Shown: positions 31,801 through 44,104 of the stretch, one piece after another
How positions within the stretch are numbered: position 1 is the stretch's first letter
Layout: each line of letters starts with the position of its first letter
Assembly: GCF_902635505.1 (NCBI RefSeq)
Contig: NC_045429.1
Span: forward strand, 160,478,997-160,542,996
Length of the DNA stretch: 64,000 nt
From: Sarcophilus harrisii
Lineage: Eukaryota; Chordata; Mammalia; Dasyuromorphia; Dasyuridae
Reading direction: 5' to 3'
Made by a program: the position numbers and the translations under genes
Notes under the pieces: model-generated
Database searches by the model: none
What the model saw: only the letters and a program-made list of their open reading frames with translations
What the model was told of the DNA's origin: nothing

Positions 31801-33140
31801 TGGACTTCTACTGACAATCCCATTTGAGACTCTTTTGCCTCTCTGGGAAAAATGTCATTTGATAACATGCTAATTGTGCAACACCCCAAAGGGAGTACTA
31901 CACCACGAATCAGTTGAAAGCTTGTCAATTCAATACATGATATATTAATAACAGATTAAAGGCATATTTTGTTCCTATGTGTGAAAATCCATTTGTGGGA
32001 AGTAATGATCAAAGATACTCTCAACCTACTTATGGGAGGAAAGCATAGCAAGCAATAATATTTGTGAATTAAAAAAAAATTTAATGTAATGTTCAAATTC
32101 ATACAGAATATGGCGGTGTATATCATCACCAGCTTCTCTTCCTGCTCCTAGGTCCATTTTATATGTCCAATGATTCTGAAAACTGTAGTATTGCAAAATA
32201 ATTTTTCCTGAATCAAACAAGGTTAATTTAGATTATGATCTCTTGCTGCCTGAGACTGATGTTTAAAGAAGAAATGTCTTCTAAACAAAATGTCATAGTT
32301 GAAATAGCTATTGAAGGCAACAGAGCTAACATTAAAAGTAACTTAGCATAATAACTATCAAGTGTGAATATCTTTCACATGTAAAAGTTTAAAACTGCAT
32401 TCAATAGTTTGGTTCGGATTGTTAACATTAAGTTCATGGACTTATTTTCTTTTAAGTTTAGGAACTTATTTAAAAGAATTAGACCTTTTAAGATACTGAC
32501 ATTAGATTCCAATTTAAGGTCGAAACTTGTTGTGTGAGATTTGGACCCAAGAACAAAGTTCAAAGAAAATTCTTCAGTTTTCCATTCTCTTGACATTAAT
32601 GCTGAAATAAAAAGAAACAGAATTCGAGTCACAAGCTTTTATTTTTTGCACTTGAAGAACTGAAAGCTTTCTCTGTTTGTTATTTTCTGAAGGAGGGGGG
32701 TTTCCTGTGTGTAGCCTTGGGGATCCCCTAGTCTTTTCAGTCCTAGGTATCTTTTTCCTTATAACCATCACACACTCAGCCAATCAAGGCTTCAGGGGCC
32801 ACCTTTTGGCATCTCCCTAGCAAAACAATTTCCTTTTTACTTGACTAAGCACTGGCACTTTTATGAAAGAAGACAGGAAGTAGCCCTTAGTACTGCCTGC
32901 AGGCCTGGCCTTTGGAGGTGAGTATCTATAATTCAATGTTCACCTCCTTTGGGCATGAAAGGAGTTTCCCTTTTAAAGATTCTCCTATTAACTTGCAAAT
33001 ATCTCTGGAAGAGGTCTCTTGGAAAATCACTACTCTTCTTAAAAAGTTTAGTTAAAAAAAAAAGCCTTAAGGAATGAGATTGACATCTAAGGGATTCTAG
33101 GACCCAAAAAGCAGAGAAAAGTCTTAATAGAGAGTCTAGG
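31801..33140. other. Intergenic, no gene
   Basis: No repeat family recognised with confidence. 32640-32930 is less AT-rich and looks unique (includes CAGCCAATCAAGGCTTCAGG). Open frames here have no recognisable domain. Confidence 0.5.
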
Positions 33141-33144
33141 AGTG

Positions 33145-33350
33145 GCAAAATAAATATAAAATTCTAGAGGTAGAAAGAGTTGCAATGGACTTTAGCTGTT
33201 CTCTAATCAAATTCCTTCTTTAAAAATGAGAAAAGGAAGACTTGGAAAAATGTGAAATGATTTGTCTAAGATTATGCAACTGGTAAGTGATAAAACCTGG
33301 ACTAGAATCCAGGAGCAGTGTTCCCTCTGTACTACTCTGTTTCTCTTACA
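33145..33350 (+). mobile_element. MIR-like SINE (MIR3/Ther type)
   Basis: TTCTAGAGGTAGAAAGAGTT, TTAAAAATGAGAAAAGGAAG, TTATGCAACTGGTAAGTGAT and ACTAGAATCCAGGAGCAGTG. Confidence 0.6.
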
Positions 33351-34009
33351 TCATAATTTTTTTTTAGGGTTAGTCAAGAATGCTTTTTTTTTTTTTTTTA
33401 AATCTAGGTAAAAAGTTTCAGGCCAGGGACTCTGGAAAATCTTTGATGATGGTGTTATCAGGTACCATCAGGAAAATGGACCTCCTTGTCTTAAAAAAAA
33501 AAAAAAATTATTATGAACATAACCACAAAATAGGAATCTAAGGGTATTTTTGGCTATGCTGAAAGGAAAATTTTAAAAACCATATAGTACTGTGAATCAA
33601 CACACAACATTCCTTATTGTAATTTAATAAAGAATTCTGTGTCTTCATTACATAGACTAATGACATCTCCAGACATATTTACAGCAATTACACCAGCTGA
33701 TACACTTTAATTAATGATTTAAGGACATAATTACATGTTTCAGTGATCTTTAACATATTTACAAGAACAGCTCTAGCTAGCATAATTAGAGCAATTATGT
33801 AAATACCTGATAATACACAACAAATTACTAAGAAAAATACCCTATATTTAAGTATATTTAGTTTCAAAATCAACTGGTAGAAAGCTTGGGTTCATATTTC
33901 CACTTCAACTCACATTTGTGGATAAATCTTCAAACTTTCTGATCTTCAGACTTCAGTCTTCTTAGAGGATTTGAGAAAGGCCTCATGGTGAGTCAGATTC
34001 TGAATCCTG

Positions 34010-34452
34010 TGTCATTTTGAGTATCATAGGATCAAAATGAGAAAGGACCTCAGAGATAATCTAATACCAATTTCTTATTTACAGAGGACATTGAGATTTA
34101 AGAGGAGTTAAGTGAATTGCTAAAGGTCAAACTCTCAATAAGAACCCCTATTCAAATTCAGACCCATTAAATGTGAAATCCAACTCTCCCTCCAATCCAA
34201 CTTGTATGCTGCACTTTACTCCTGACTAATTTAGTGAACCTCTCTAAACCCCAGTTTCAATGGATAGAGCGCTGTGCCTGGAGTCCACTTGCTTGCAGTG
34301 TGACTCTAGGCAAGTCATTTAACCTCCTTTGCTTCAGTTTTCTCGCCTATCAAATGATCCATAGAAGGAAATGCCAAACCATGTCAGTACCTTTATCAAG
34401 AACATCCCAGATGGGGTCACAAAGAGTAGTCATGACTGAACAAAAGCAACAA
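34010..34452 (+). mobile_element. MIR-like SINE followed by MAR1 SINE
   Basis: About 34010-34205 is MIR3/Ther type (AGAAAGGACCTCAGAGATAA, GAGTTAAGTGAATTGCTAAA). About 34240-34452 is MAR1 (AATGGATAGAGCGCTGTGCC, CTAGGCAAGTCATTTAACCT, AGATGGGGTCACAAAGAGTA, CATGACTGAACAAAAGCAAC). Confidence 0.75.
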
Positions 34453-34455
34453 AAT

Positions 34456-35150
34456 TGGGGATAATAATACTGGCATTACTTAACCTCCTAGAATTTCTCT
34501 AAGGAAAAAGGTCAATAGACCTTAAAGTGTTGTAAAAATAGAATTTGTTAGACCAGGATTGTTTAGGCTGTTGGATGTTTTTAACTGTTCATTTTTGCTT
34601 CCTTTTTGTCATTCTGTCATAAACCAGCTCAAGTCCGTTGTTATTCTATGAAATTGCTCATGCAGTGATGATTTTGGCTCCAGTTTCATGATGAGTTTTG
34701 CTTTTACATTGGGGCTAAGCATGTTGCACTCACTGAAAATTGGAGTGCCTCCTTAGGAAAAAAAAAAAAAGCTGACAAACCTCACACCTAGAAGTGTCCT
34801 TTCTCATTTCCTTTCATGTTCTTTGTTTAAGTAATACCTTCAAATTTCCATCACAAAATATGTTTCTTTGACTGGTCTCTACCCATTCTTCTTATGGTAT
34901 GAAGGTGTACCTTCATGGAATCTATGATTGCTGGGAAGCCAGAGAGCCCAGACAGAGGTTCTTAAACTTTTAAATCACTGATTTGTGATTTCATCTTATA
35001 GTCATCCTCCTTCTAGTATCCAAGAGGAAGAGAGAGGTCACCTTTTAGATTTATAGTGAAGAAAGATTTAATTTTTAACCAGTTAGATAGACTCAACTGA
35101 GAGATATAAAATAATCTCTTTTTCCTCTGATTGTAGATATATTCAACTGT
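34456..35150. other. Intergenic, no gene
   Basis: 34550-34950 looks unique; about 34955-35010 (GAGGTTCTTAAACTTTTAAA) resembles one end of a hAT-type short DNA transposon. No coding signal. Confidence 0.45.
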
Positions 35151-35154
35151 CTAT

Positions 35155-35660
35155 GTGCCATAGAATCACAGGCTTTTAGAGCCAATAGGAAATTTAGACA
35201 CCATTTAGTTTAACCTTTCCATATTATGTATGAACTAAACACAAACCAAAAGGGTCAGATGACTTTAAAACTACTCAGAACCAGAATCCACTTCTCTTGA
35301 CATCTGGTTTAGTGCCTTTTTATTTCTTGGTCATACTTCCTCTTGTTTAAAAAATACTAAGTTTTATAAGGTACAAAGAAAGGATTGTGTTAGAATGGTA
35401 TAATATGACACTAAGTTCAGTTTTCTTCTCCAAATAGCTTGTCTTTACAAAATACTTTAAGGTTTACTAACTTTTACATAAATTACCTCATTTGATCCTA
35501 AGAACAACCTTAAGATGTGGATGCTGCTACTATCGCCATCATCATCTCCATTTTATAGATGAAGAAACATACTATGCCCAAGCCTGGTTAGATATTGCCT
35601 GACATGAAATTTGAAGCAGGATTAACAGGTTATTTACTGGGTCTCTATATCTACTGCCTC
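35155..35660 (+). mobile_element. MIR-like SINE and MIR SINE
   Basis: 35155-35330: AGAGCCAATAGGAAATTTAG and CAGATGACTTTAAAACTACT (MIR3/Ther type). 35425-35660: TTACCTCATTTGATCCTAAG, ATTTTATAGATGAAGAAACA (MIR). Confidence 0.6.
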
Positions 35661-35879
35661 TCTTAAGCAAGGGACATTTAGGTGTGGAAATATTTCAGGT
35701 GGAGTCAGGATAAGGGCAGAGGGTATAACAGAGAAGTATCAGCTACATAGCTTCTTTTCTTCAGATCTTGGCACCTTGTTTTTTTTTTTTTCTATGTTAC
35801 TATGCTAGCTATTTAATAAGCACTTAATAAAGGCTTGCTGATTTTGTTTTGTATTGTTTTATTTATGGTTTGTCTTATG

Positions 35880-36460
35880 CACTCTACTAAATTACAGGAG
35901 AAAAACTAGTGACAGCTGGAATAGTGAGAGAAGTCATCATAAGAATATAAAATTTGAGTAGGATCTTGACAGATAGACAAAATTTAAGTAGTTAAGAAGG
36001 AAAATGAGGGCACCTTATTGAGGGATATAGAGTGAAGTCACTGGGGAAGAAATGAACAGACTCTATTTGTTGGATGATAGGGGCTGAAGGTTTTTGTTGG
36101 GGAAGAGTAATAGAATTAGAGATTCAGAATTGCAAGAAACTTCAGAGATCTTGTCCAATTTTCTTTGAATACAAATTTTGTGCTTTTGAGTTCAGTGATT
36201 TCCCTAGAGTTTGAAGAGAGAGGCTAGGGTCAGCTTATAGAAGGCACTTGAGAGCCAAGCAAAGAGTTTAACAGTGAGAGAAGCAAAAGCAAAAGACCAC
36301 CACTGAAAATTTTATTTTTTTTAAAGATTAGTCTGAAATGATGTATAGGATGGATAGAAGAAGTGAAAAACTGAAAATCGGGTAGGACAGGTTATATGAC
36401 TGTATTATAATAGAGGTGTGAGGTGATGGGAGTGCAGGTTTGAGGGTGGCCCCCCAAAGA
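35880..36460 (+). mobile_element. Copy of the unassigned old repeat family
   Basis: TATAAAATTTGAGTAGGATC, GAGAGCCAAGCAAAGAGTTT, AAAGATTAGTCTGAAATGAT, GATGTATAGGATGGATAGAA and GTGTGAGGTGATGGGAGTG correspond in order to the long element at 22.7-26.2 kb. A MIR-like SINE (about 36115-36215) interrupts it. Confidence 0.5.
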
Positions 36461-36717
36461 GTCTTGTAAAATTTTTAACATGCATAGAAGACTCATTTGT
36501 GAAGGAGAATCTCCAAGTCAGAATTTTGTTCTACTGAATCAAGTGGGTTTTTTTTTTTAAGTAAACAAGTAACAAGTATAGTTGAATCATATTTTCTTTG
36601 TAACTTTCAGGCAATTGTGTGGCTATAAATATATGATCTACTATTGAGTATTGTTTCTAAAAATCTATCCCTTTCTTATGCTTTTATCAAGGAATATTAT
36701 TCTCTTAAAGATTTTAT

Positions 36718-37112
36718 TGAGATGGGTGTAATGCCGAAGAAACTGAACAAGACAGAGATTAGAGACCAATTCAATAGTTTATTAAATGGAGAGAAATACT
36801 GGGACCAATGGATCCATGTTGATCCCAGGGCTAGAGGAGACTATCATCTCAAAGAGTCTAGCCCTGATATATAGGGGCAGGGAGCTTTTTATGGAATAAC
36901 AAGAACAATGACATAATGGAGGGACCTAAGTGGGGATAACCTAATAGAGAGAGGTTATTGATATTCTAATGACATCTAAAATGGATAAACCTTTATCTTG
37001 TCAAACATTAAGAAGGAATGTCTATAAAACCTTCATCTCAAACATTAAGAGGGAAAGGTTATAACCTAAGGCAGAATAACTAAATAGGACAATTGGAGAA
37101 ACTGGGTCACAA
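36718..37112 (-). mobile_element. Solo LTR of an endogenous retrovirus (fossil)
   Basis: Roughly 395 nt, right edge uncertain. On the minus strand it has a polyadenylation context CCATTTAATAAACTATTGAA followed by a short U5-like end running to CACCCATCTCA at 36718. No retroviral genes next to it. A different family from the LTR at 30866. The 76-codon open frame over its edge is not a gene. Confidence 0.6.
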
Positions 37113-37189
37113 CATTAAAAGGTAACTTTGGCATAACAATGGGAAATTATGTGTATAGTTAATACTTTTTAAAAAAAAAACAAAAACAG

Positions 37190-38890
37190 GGTATTATAGA
37201 TTTAGAGCCAAAAGGAAACCTTAAAAATTTTTTTGAATCCAACTCTCAGTTGTCAGGTGTGGAAAATGAGAAAGATTAAGTGACTTTTCCAAGAGTCATA
37301 CAACTGATAAGTGAAATTTAAGCCAAGGTTCTCCTGATTCTCTAATTACTATACCATATTGCCTCACTCAAGCTATTGTAATGAACATAAAGAAAAGAAT
37401 GATAAAATGAAGATGATTTTTATTAAGCACTTATTTTTTTTTCAAAAATTGTATCAAATTCTGAGAATGCAAATTGAAAAATCAAGGCATTTTTTGCTGT
37501 CATAGAGACAATACATATAATGGGTGTTTCGGTCTTGGAAGTCATAGGGATGATGAGTGAAACAATTGGGTAGATATTTTAGAAGCAATTGTACTGTTGT
37601 CTTAATACACTTTCGCAAAGAAAAAGGAGGAAAGGTGTCATGTGAGTGACAATTGAATGAAAAATGATTGAGATAAAGATGAAGAAGCAGATATAAAGTG
37701 ATTTTAAGACCAAATGACAGTTCCTCTCAACTTGGGTCTATGTTGTCTAGTTTGGACACCTAACCATCAGTAGTGGAGGAAAGGGTGGCCATCTATGATT
37801 GTTTCAAGTATTGGGAATCCTTCCTTTTTCCAGGTTTCTTGATAACTGATCCCTCAATACCCTCAAAATTCTGTCAGCTCAGGCAAAGCCCTCCATTTTG
37901 TATACTTGAGAAAGTAATAGATTAAAAAAAATTAGGTTGATTGCTTCTATTAAGTTCAGTATAATGTTGGTATTAGATTCCAGCTCTGCCACTTACTAAC
38001 AATATGACCTTCAGGAAATCAGGAAATCTCTTAGAATCTCAATTTTTCTGTGCAAAAATAAGGGGCATAGACTAGATAGTCTTTTGCTCTTTTATACTGA
38101 TAAAATCTTATGAACATGATGAGTAATAATTAAATAACTGTTAATAGTATTGATGACATTAATATTGGTTATTATTATTACTGCTAATAATAACTAAAGC
38201 AAGAGAACCCTGGGACCCTTCTAACACATTCTGGTTGTGTGACCCTTAGCAGGTTACAGCATTCAACCTGAAAGAACTCAGGCAATTTTGTAAGACCACA
38301 AGTAGAAAAATCATTACTGATCTATAATGATAGAGGAAATTTTCACATTGGAAGTTCTCTATTCCAATAAAATCACTTATCCAAGAAAATAAAACAACAA
38401 TTATTTCTATAGTGGTTTTATATCAAATATTGAAAAGGTTAAATGACTTACCTATGGTCATAAAGCAATTGGCAAAGTGGACATTTCATAGTATTGCAAA
38501 TTTAGAGCACAAAAGAAATTTGGAAGCCATAAAGTCCAATCCCCTTATTTTACAGATGAGAGCCTGAGGCACAGAGAGGTTAACTGAAATATCCAGAGTC
38601 ACACAGCTAGTAAACCACTAAAATGAAATCTAACCCAGGTGTTCCTGACTTCAAGTATAGTTCAAATTATACTATATTGTTTCAGGTTTTCTGTTTCTAA
38701 GGAGAAAGTGCACAGAATTTTAAAAATGTCATGAGGTCTCAGTTCTACCACTTACTAACATTAAGGTTTTTTGCAAATTATCTAATTTTTCTGAATTTCA
38801 TCTTCATCTTTAAAACAGGGCCAATACGACCCATTCTATCTTCCTCATAGAACTTTTGGAGACATGAAATAAGTGTTAGTTTGTATAACA
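37190..38890 (+). mobile_element. Cluster of worn MIR-like and Ther-type SINEs
   Basis: 37190-37375 (GATTTAGAGCCAAAAGGAAA; MIR3/Ther), 37955-38115 (TTAGATTCCAGCTCTGCCAC; Ther), 38490-38690 (CAAATTTAGAGCACAAAAGA, TTTTACAGATGAGAGCCTGA; MIR3/Ther) and 38725-38890 (TCTCAGTTCTACCACTTACT; Ther). Between them (37380-37950 and 38120-38490) I see nothing I can name. Confidence 0.6.
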
Positions 38891-40571
38891 TTAATATATG
38901 AAAGAATTTGGAAAAGTGCAAATAGTGATAGAAATGCAAACCTTTTATTACTAAGTTAGCAAACATTTCTTTTACAATCTAAATTATGATATTCACTATC
39001 TTAATAATCCTCTTTTTCATTGATCTTATTAAAAAACTACAACCCAGCCCCTGATCTATTTATTGTAGATTTCTCTTTAAATGAGTGAAATCTGAATTGT
39101 TAAAGATTTTATTGTAGATTTTATTTCTTGGGCTATTTTCATTCTTAAAATTAAATGTCTATAGTCAATTTTTCTGGCTTGTTTATAGTTTATTTTTGAA
39201 ATTATATTCTTATAATTTTGAAAAGAACATTTAAATAAGAACATTAAATAATTAAGCAAGTGTTCCTGGCATGAGTCAAGCAAGTGTTCTGGAGTGCAGG
39301 AGTTGACCAAGTAAGATAATTTGGAGCAGACTGGCAAACACTGTGAAGACAAAATTGCTCATTTTTCTGTTACGTCCTTTCCCCACAACCAACTTCCCTA
39401 GCACAATGAGCAGTGTCAATCATATTTTGCTTTAAAACCTTTTACAGAATGGTCTAGATGACCTCATTTCCCCTTCTCCCAAGTCAGTAGCCCTACTCTT
39501 GACTCAGGCACACAAATGTGATCTCTCCATTATATGTGTATTCTACTACTGCCTTTGAATATTTTTCAGATCAGAACCTGTGCTCCTTTACTTCTCTTTA
39601 GCTTCTCCCATAATAAAATTGCTTCTGTAATTCCACCCTGTCCACAAAGTCTGGGCCAAACAGAAAAGAACTGAACAGCTTACTTCTCCTGCAACTGTAG
39701 AAAATATAAAATTCCTTTGGCTCCTCTTTCAAATGTCTTCTGAGCTGTATTCTTACCTTACTCTCCACCCCCAAAATGCACTTACTAATGACATGGATGC
39801 CCGTGTTCCATTATGAACCAAAATACAAAATAGGAAAATGGAGCCATTTACATTCTGTGTGACCCAAATGCAAACTAGCAGGTAGGAACTTTCTAAGTGT
39901 AATATTAGGTGAATAAGGATTGTTATTCCTTACAATTTTTTTTTTATCTCAGCACCTAACATACTATGTAGGTAAATGAGAGTGACATTTAAGATGTTAT
40001 TAGAAAGAGTAGCAAGACTCAATAAAACACAAATAGAAGAAATCTATCCTAGAAGTAACACAATTTAAGGAAATTGAAAGATTTCTGAGCTCTTTTTTTA
40101 AAAAGGCAACCATAATATGTTTATATGTGTCTGTATACACATACATGTATATGTTTGTGCATTCATATTTAGTTGTAGCCTTTTCTAGAGTGTGGTGGGG
40201 AGACAGAAAAAAATATAAAGTGCATAGAGAACAAAAGAAAATTTAGAAGGAAGCACAGAAAATCTGGGTAGCATTGAAAACAAAGTACAGTATTTATTTA
40301 CTACATTAGTTTTTAAAAACTAAACAGTCTAAAATGGAAATTCATGGTTTTATATTGAATCTTCTCTTTATTTTCTGCTGTGTACCTGAAAATGTTCTTC
40401 CCCCCCTTTTGTATTTAAGTTTAAAATGAATAAAACACTTTAGATAAAGGAAAAAAAAATTTAAAAAGCAACCAAGGAAATATTAGTGACTATTAACCCA
40501 TGTAGCTATGTTGCTTCTTTACTTTGACAAATTTTTACTTGTGCCCTTTTACAGGCCTGCCTGCCATTTTG

Positions 40572-40573
<2 letters not shown>
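38891..40573. other. Intergenic, no gene
   Basis: AT-rich, mostly without recognisable repeats. 39420-39900 is less AT-rich and unique-looking. No coding signal. Confidence 0.5.

Positions 40574-40574
<1 letters not shown>

Positions 40575-40612
<38 letters not shown>
40575..40612. repeat. (AT)n microsatellite
   Basis: About 19 AT units. Confidence 0.9.
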
Positions 40613-40614
<2 letters not shown>

Positions 40615-41179
40615 TATCATTTTGTATATTGGTTTGTTATGCTTTTCCTCTGTCTTCTTATCTCATATAGTAAATCAGCGAACACATTTGCTGAGTACCT
40701 CCTATATAAAATATACTAAGCATAAAATGTGTTTTTTATCTTTTAGGGACTTTTTTAGTTTTTTTAGTTGGGGAGAAATGAATGAAAAAAAATTAAACAA
40801 CACTTAACAAATAGTACAATATATGTCACTAGGCAGTATAAATTTAATTTCAAAACACTTCATCATTGCTGTTCCTAGCCTGAGACTTCTCAATTAGCCA
40901 GGACTATGTCTAGGTATCTCTCTGTGTGATGCCTAACAACTGTTTTTCCACAATGATGATATTTTATAACTCACATAAGGTAAAGGATTGGATTGTTAAA
41001 GTGGCATTTAACAAGTCAAATGGATATATGCCATAATTAAAATTGTTTAGCTAAGTTAACTCAGTTATGAGTAGAAGCAAATATACTTTAGAAATGGTTA
41101 ATCAATAGTAGGTCACAAGTTGATCAATTAATATTTAAAAGATAGTGCTGATCTTACTTTTGTTTCTATAATCCAGAAG

Positions 41180-41650
41180 TTAATCTTTACTAAGAAAAGG
41201 AAGAAGAAAAAAACTATCCCTGGCAGGCAGAAATGCTGGCTTTTGGATTCAGCCCACATGGCTCCTCAAAGACCTAGGGAAATCAAATTTTAAAACAAAA
41301 GGCTTTTGACAAACAGGTGAAAACACAGGATTTGAGCATCAGAGTTGATTGTTCAGCATGACAGAGTGGAGAAATGTCCCTCTCTCAGAACTAGACATGA
41401 AGCTTCTAGTGTAAATCCTCCCCCCCCCCCCCCCACCTCTTATTTGCTCATAGCATGGGAAGGTACAGGATGGAAAGCTGATGTGCTGATGCCTGGGGCC
41501 TCCTAACTGTCTAAACTGAAGACAAAGATGGTGAACACATTGTGTTTAAAGAAGCTGTTATTTCATCATGAGTTTTGTAACTTCTCAAAAGGTACTTGAT
41601 GAAATTTCATATGCAGCCATGTATGTTTAATTTCTTCCACAGGAGTTTGC
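41180..41650. promoter_or_regulatory. Candidate distal element, repeat-poor island
   Basis: About 33 kb upstream of the MYB start. Both sides of a C16 run (41418-41435) are free of recognisable repeats and less AT-rich than their surroundings. 41465-41540 has a TAACTG (Myb-type YAACTG) and a nearby AAACTG. Regulatory function is inferred only from composition, position in the HBS1L-MYB interval and absence of repeats; no conservation test was possible. Confidence 0.25.
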
Positions 41651-41660
41651 AAAAGGGAAA

Positions 41661-41762
41661 GTTTCTCTCTCTCTCCCTCTCCCTCTCCCTCCCTCTCCCT
41701 CTCCCTCTCCCTCTCTCTCCCTCTCTCTCTCTCTCTCTCTTTCCCCCCCCCTCCTTCTCTCT
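41661..41762. repeat. (TCTCCC)n pyrimidine tract
   Basis: About 100 nt of TCTC and CCCTCT units, one strand all pyrimidine except its edges; a possible triplex former. Confidence 0.9.
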
Positions 41763-42339
41763 AACTCATTAAGAAGACAGGACTAACTTTATGCTACAGC
41801 AAAAAAATATAAGGCTCTTTGAAGCCATGCAAAATATCCCTCCCACATAATCTTATCACCCTGCAGACACTAAACTTCCTTTCTTTCATTAAAAATTCTG
41901 GCAGTGTATATTTCCAAAGCAATATCTGCTTTTTTTTTCCTTGGGGAAAAAAAAAAGACAATCAGCTAATGGGGAAAAAAGAAATAGAAGATGGCTAATA
42001 ATAAAGAATATAATGAATAAATTTAAATGCATACAAGCTTTCTTTCTCCCCTGAAAAGTGTTTCAATTAGAAACTAAAGGAGGTGATCTAAGAATTACAT
42101 GAGGAAATCTGTACCTCTTAAAAGTAATAAAGCAGAGCCCATTATACAAAGCAGATCATTTGGTGCATTCTAGGACATCGTTCATTTAGTATAGTTTTCA
42201 TATTGGTGCCTTCCAGCAATGAGAAAGATGGAGATAGAAACAGTCTTCTCTTTTTACATACTTCTCTCAGTCAGCAAACTATTTTCCAAGATTTTTATCA
42301 CTTCTGGGACTCATTTTCAAATCTGTATTCTACCTCCTA

Positions 42340-42560
42340 CTTAGTAGTACTACTACTACAACATTACAAATAATAATGGCTAGTTTTAAGATTTCCAAAG
42401 CATTTTACAAATTATCTTGTTTGATAATACAACAAACCTATGAGGCAAGTACTATTATTTTTGCCATTTTATAGCTGAAGAAACTAAGACAGAGAGTAGT
42501 TAAGTGACTTGCATAAAGTCATAAAGCTTGTAAATGTCTAAGGTAGGATTTGATTCAGGT
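42340..42560 (+). mobile_element. MIR SINE
   Basis: AAGCATTTTACAAATTATCT, CAACAAACCTATGAGGCAAG, TTGCCATTTTATAGCTGAAG and GATTTGATTCAGGTCTTCC. Confidence 0.7.
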
Positions 42561-43069
42561 CTTCCAGATATTTATTCAAGTATATTTGAAAAACTCTCAG
42601 ATTCATTGGGGAAAAATCCCTGGAGTCCTTTTAGTGAACTTCAACTTTTACTGGATCTATCTTCTCCTTTTTGCCCTTTTTCTTCTTTGGTAAGGTCAGA
42701 GATAAGCAAGAAGAACTTCTTCCTAGTTTTTCAATCAATAAAATAATATTTGTAAAGCACTCAGCACAGTGCCTGACACATAGTAGGTGTTTAACAAATG
42801 CTTATTCTCTTCATCCTTCCCTTCTTCCACAATCAGGAATAGGTTATTTCTGTATTTTTATTTATTTATTTATTTGCTTCTGCAATTCAGAGGACCTGAG
42901 CTCATATCAATCTCATTTTTTCAGCTTTACTCTAAATTTACATGCTACCCTACTTTTTTGCCCCACTTTCATGAGATATTTGTTTCTTTCTCAGAGGGTG
43001 GAAATTGCTCAATTGGTGATATAGAAATTGGTGTGGGCTACTGAAAAGAAGTCTGTGAAAACCATCATT

Positions 43070-43460
43070 CATAGCATCATCAATTTAGACCTGAAAGGGA
43101 TGTTGGAGATTATCATGTCCAAAGCTATCATTTTTCAAATGGGGAAACTGAGGTGTAGAAAGGTTAAATGACTTGCTTATAGTAGTCAGTGTCTGAGGAA
43201 GTCCGAATTCAGGTTTTTCTGATTCTGAATTCAATGACCTCACCATGACATTATGTTTTCTCAGGAAGAATCTTCTGTCTCTGTTTCAGAGGCATCCTGA
43301 ATATTGCATAATTTAATGGAATTATTCTGCTTGTCTTTATGGTCCTGAGTATTTTAACTATCTCACAGGATTGCTATGAGAATCAAATGACCTTACGTAT
43401 ATACATAAAGTGCATTCAAATTTTAAAAATGCTATATAAATGTTAATTATTATTATTTCA
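43070..43460 (+). mobile_element. MIR-like SINE and Ther tail
   Basis: 43070-43260: TTTAGACCTGAAAGGGATGT, AAATGGGGAAACTGAGGTGT. 43330-43460: ATCTCACAGGATTGCTATGA, GCTATATAAATGTTAATTAT. Confidence 0.6.
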
Positions 43461-44104
43461 ATAGTTTCTCATGATAGAGTCTTTCATTTCATGTTGGACA
43501 TTGTGCTGAGCTTTGAGATAGATCCCTTTTCTCTTTATATTTAATTTGGGATAAACAAGGAATTGTATCCAAGTATTGAGATCCCCTGGGGTGGGGAAAA
43601 GTCATTTATTCTCATTGTTTATTCTTTTACTAATGCTCCTATAAAATAGACACAATACACAACTATAAAAGAAGGCAATGCTGAAAAGTTAGAAAAGTGT
43701 TATACATTCTGAGTAATGAACCTGATTCAGCCTCTTAAAAAATATAATTTTATTATAAATGGGTATTCAATGTTTCAGAATCTATCATTACCTTTTTAAG
43801 TATTTATATAAACTGGCCAGTTGAGTCAAAGTTCTGGTTTCCTGATTTTGACTTCTTGTTCTGGGAATAGTAATGAAATCAACATTGACCTGACTACGGA
43901 AAAAAGATGGAACAATTTGCTGCCCTCAGGTTCTGTTCCTAATCCCTGAATTTTTAAAACAAAACTCCTTTCCCTGATACAAAAAGGGGGGTGGGTGATA
44001 GAATGGAAGGCATATTGAAAAGGGACAGGGTGAAAGGAGAGAAAGAATAGAATAAATGGGGGAAAATACAGTAAGCAATAATAATTGTGAAAATAATTTT
44101 GAAA

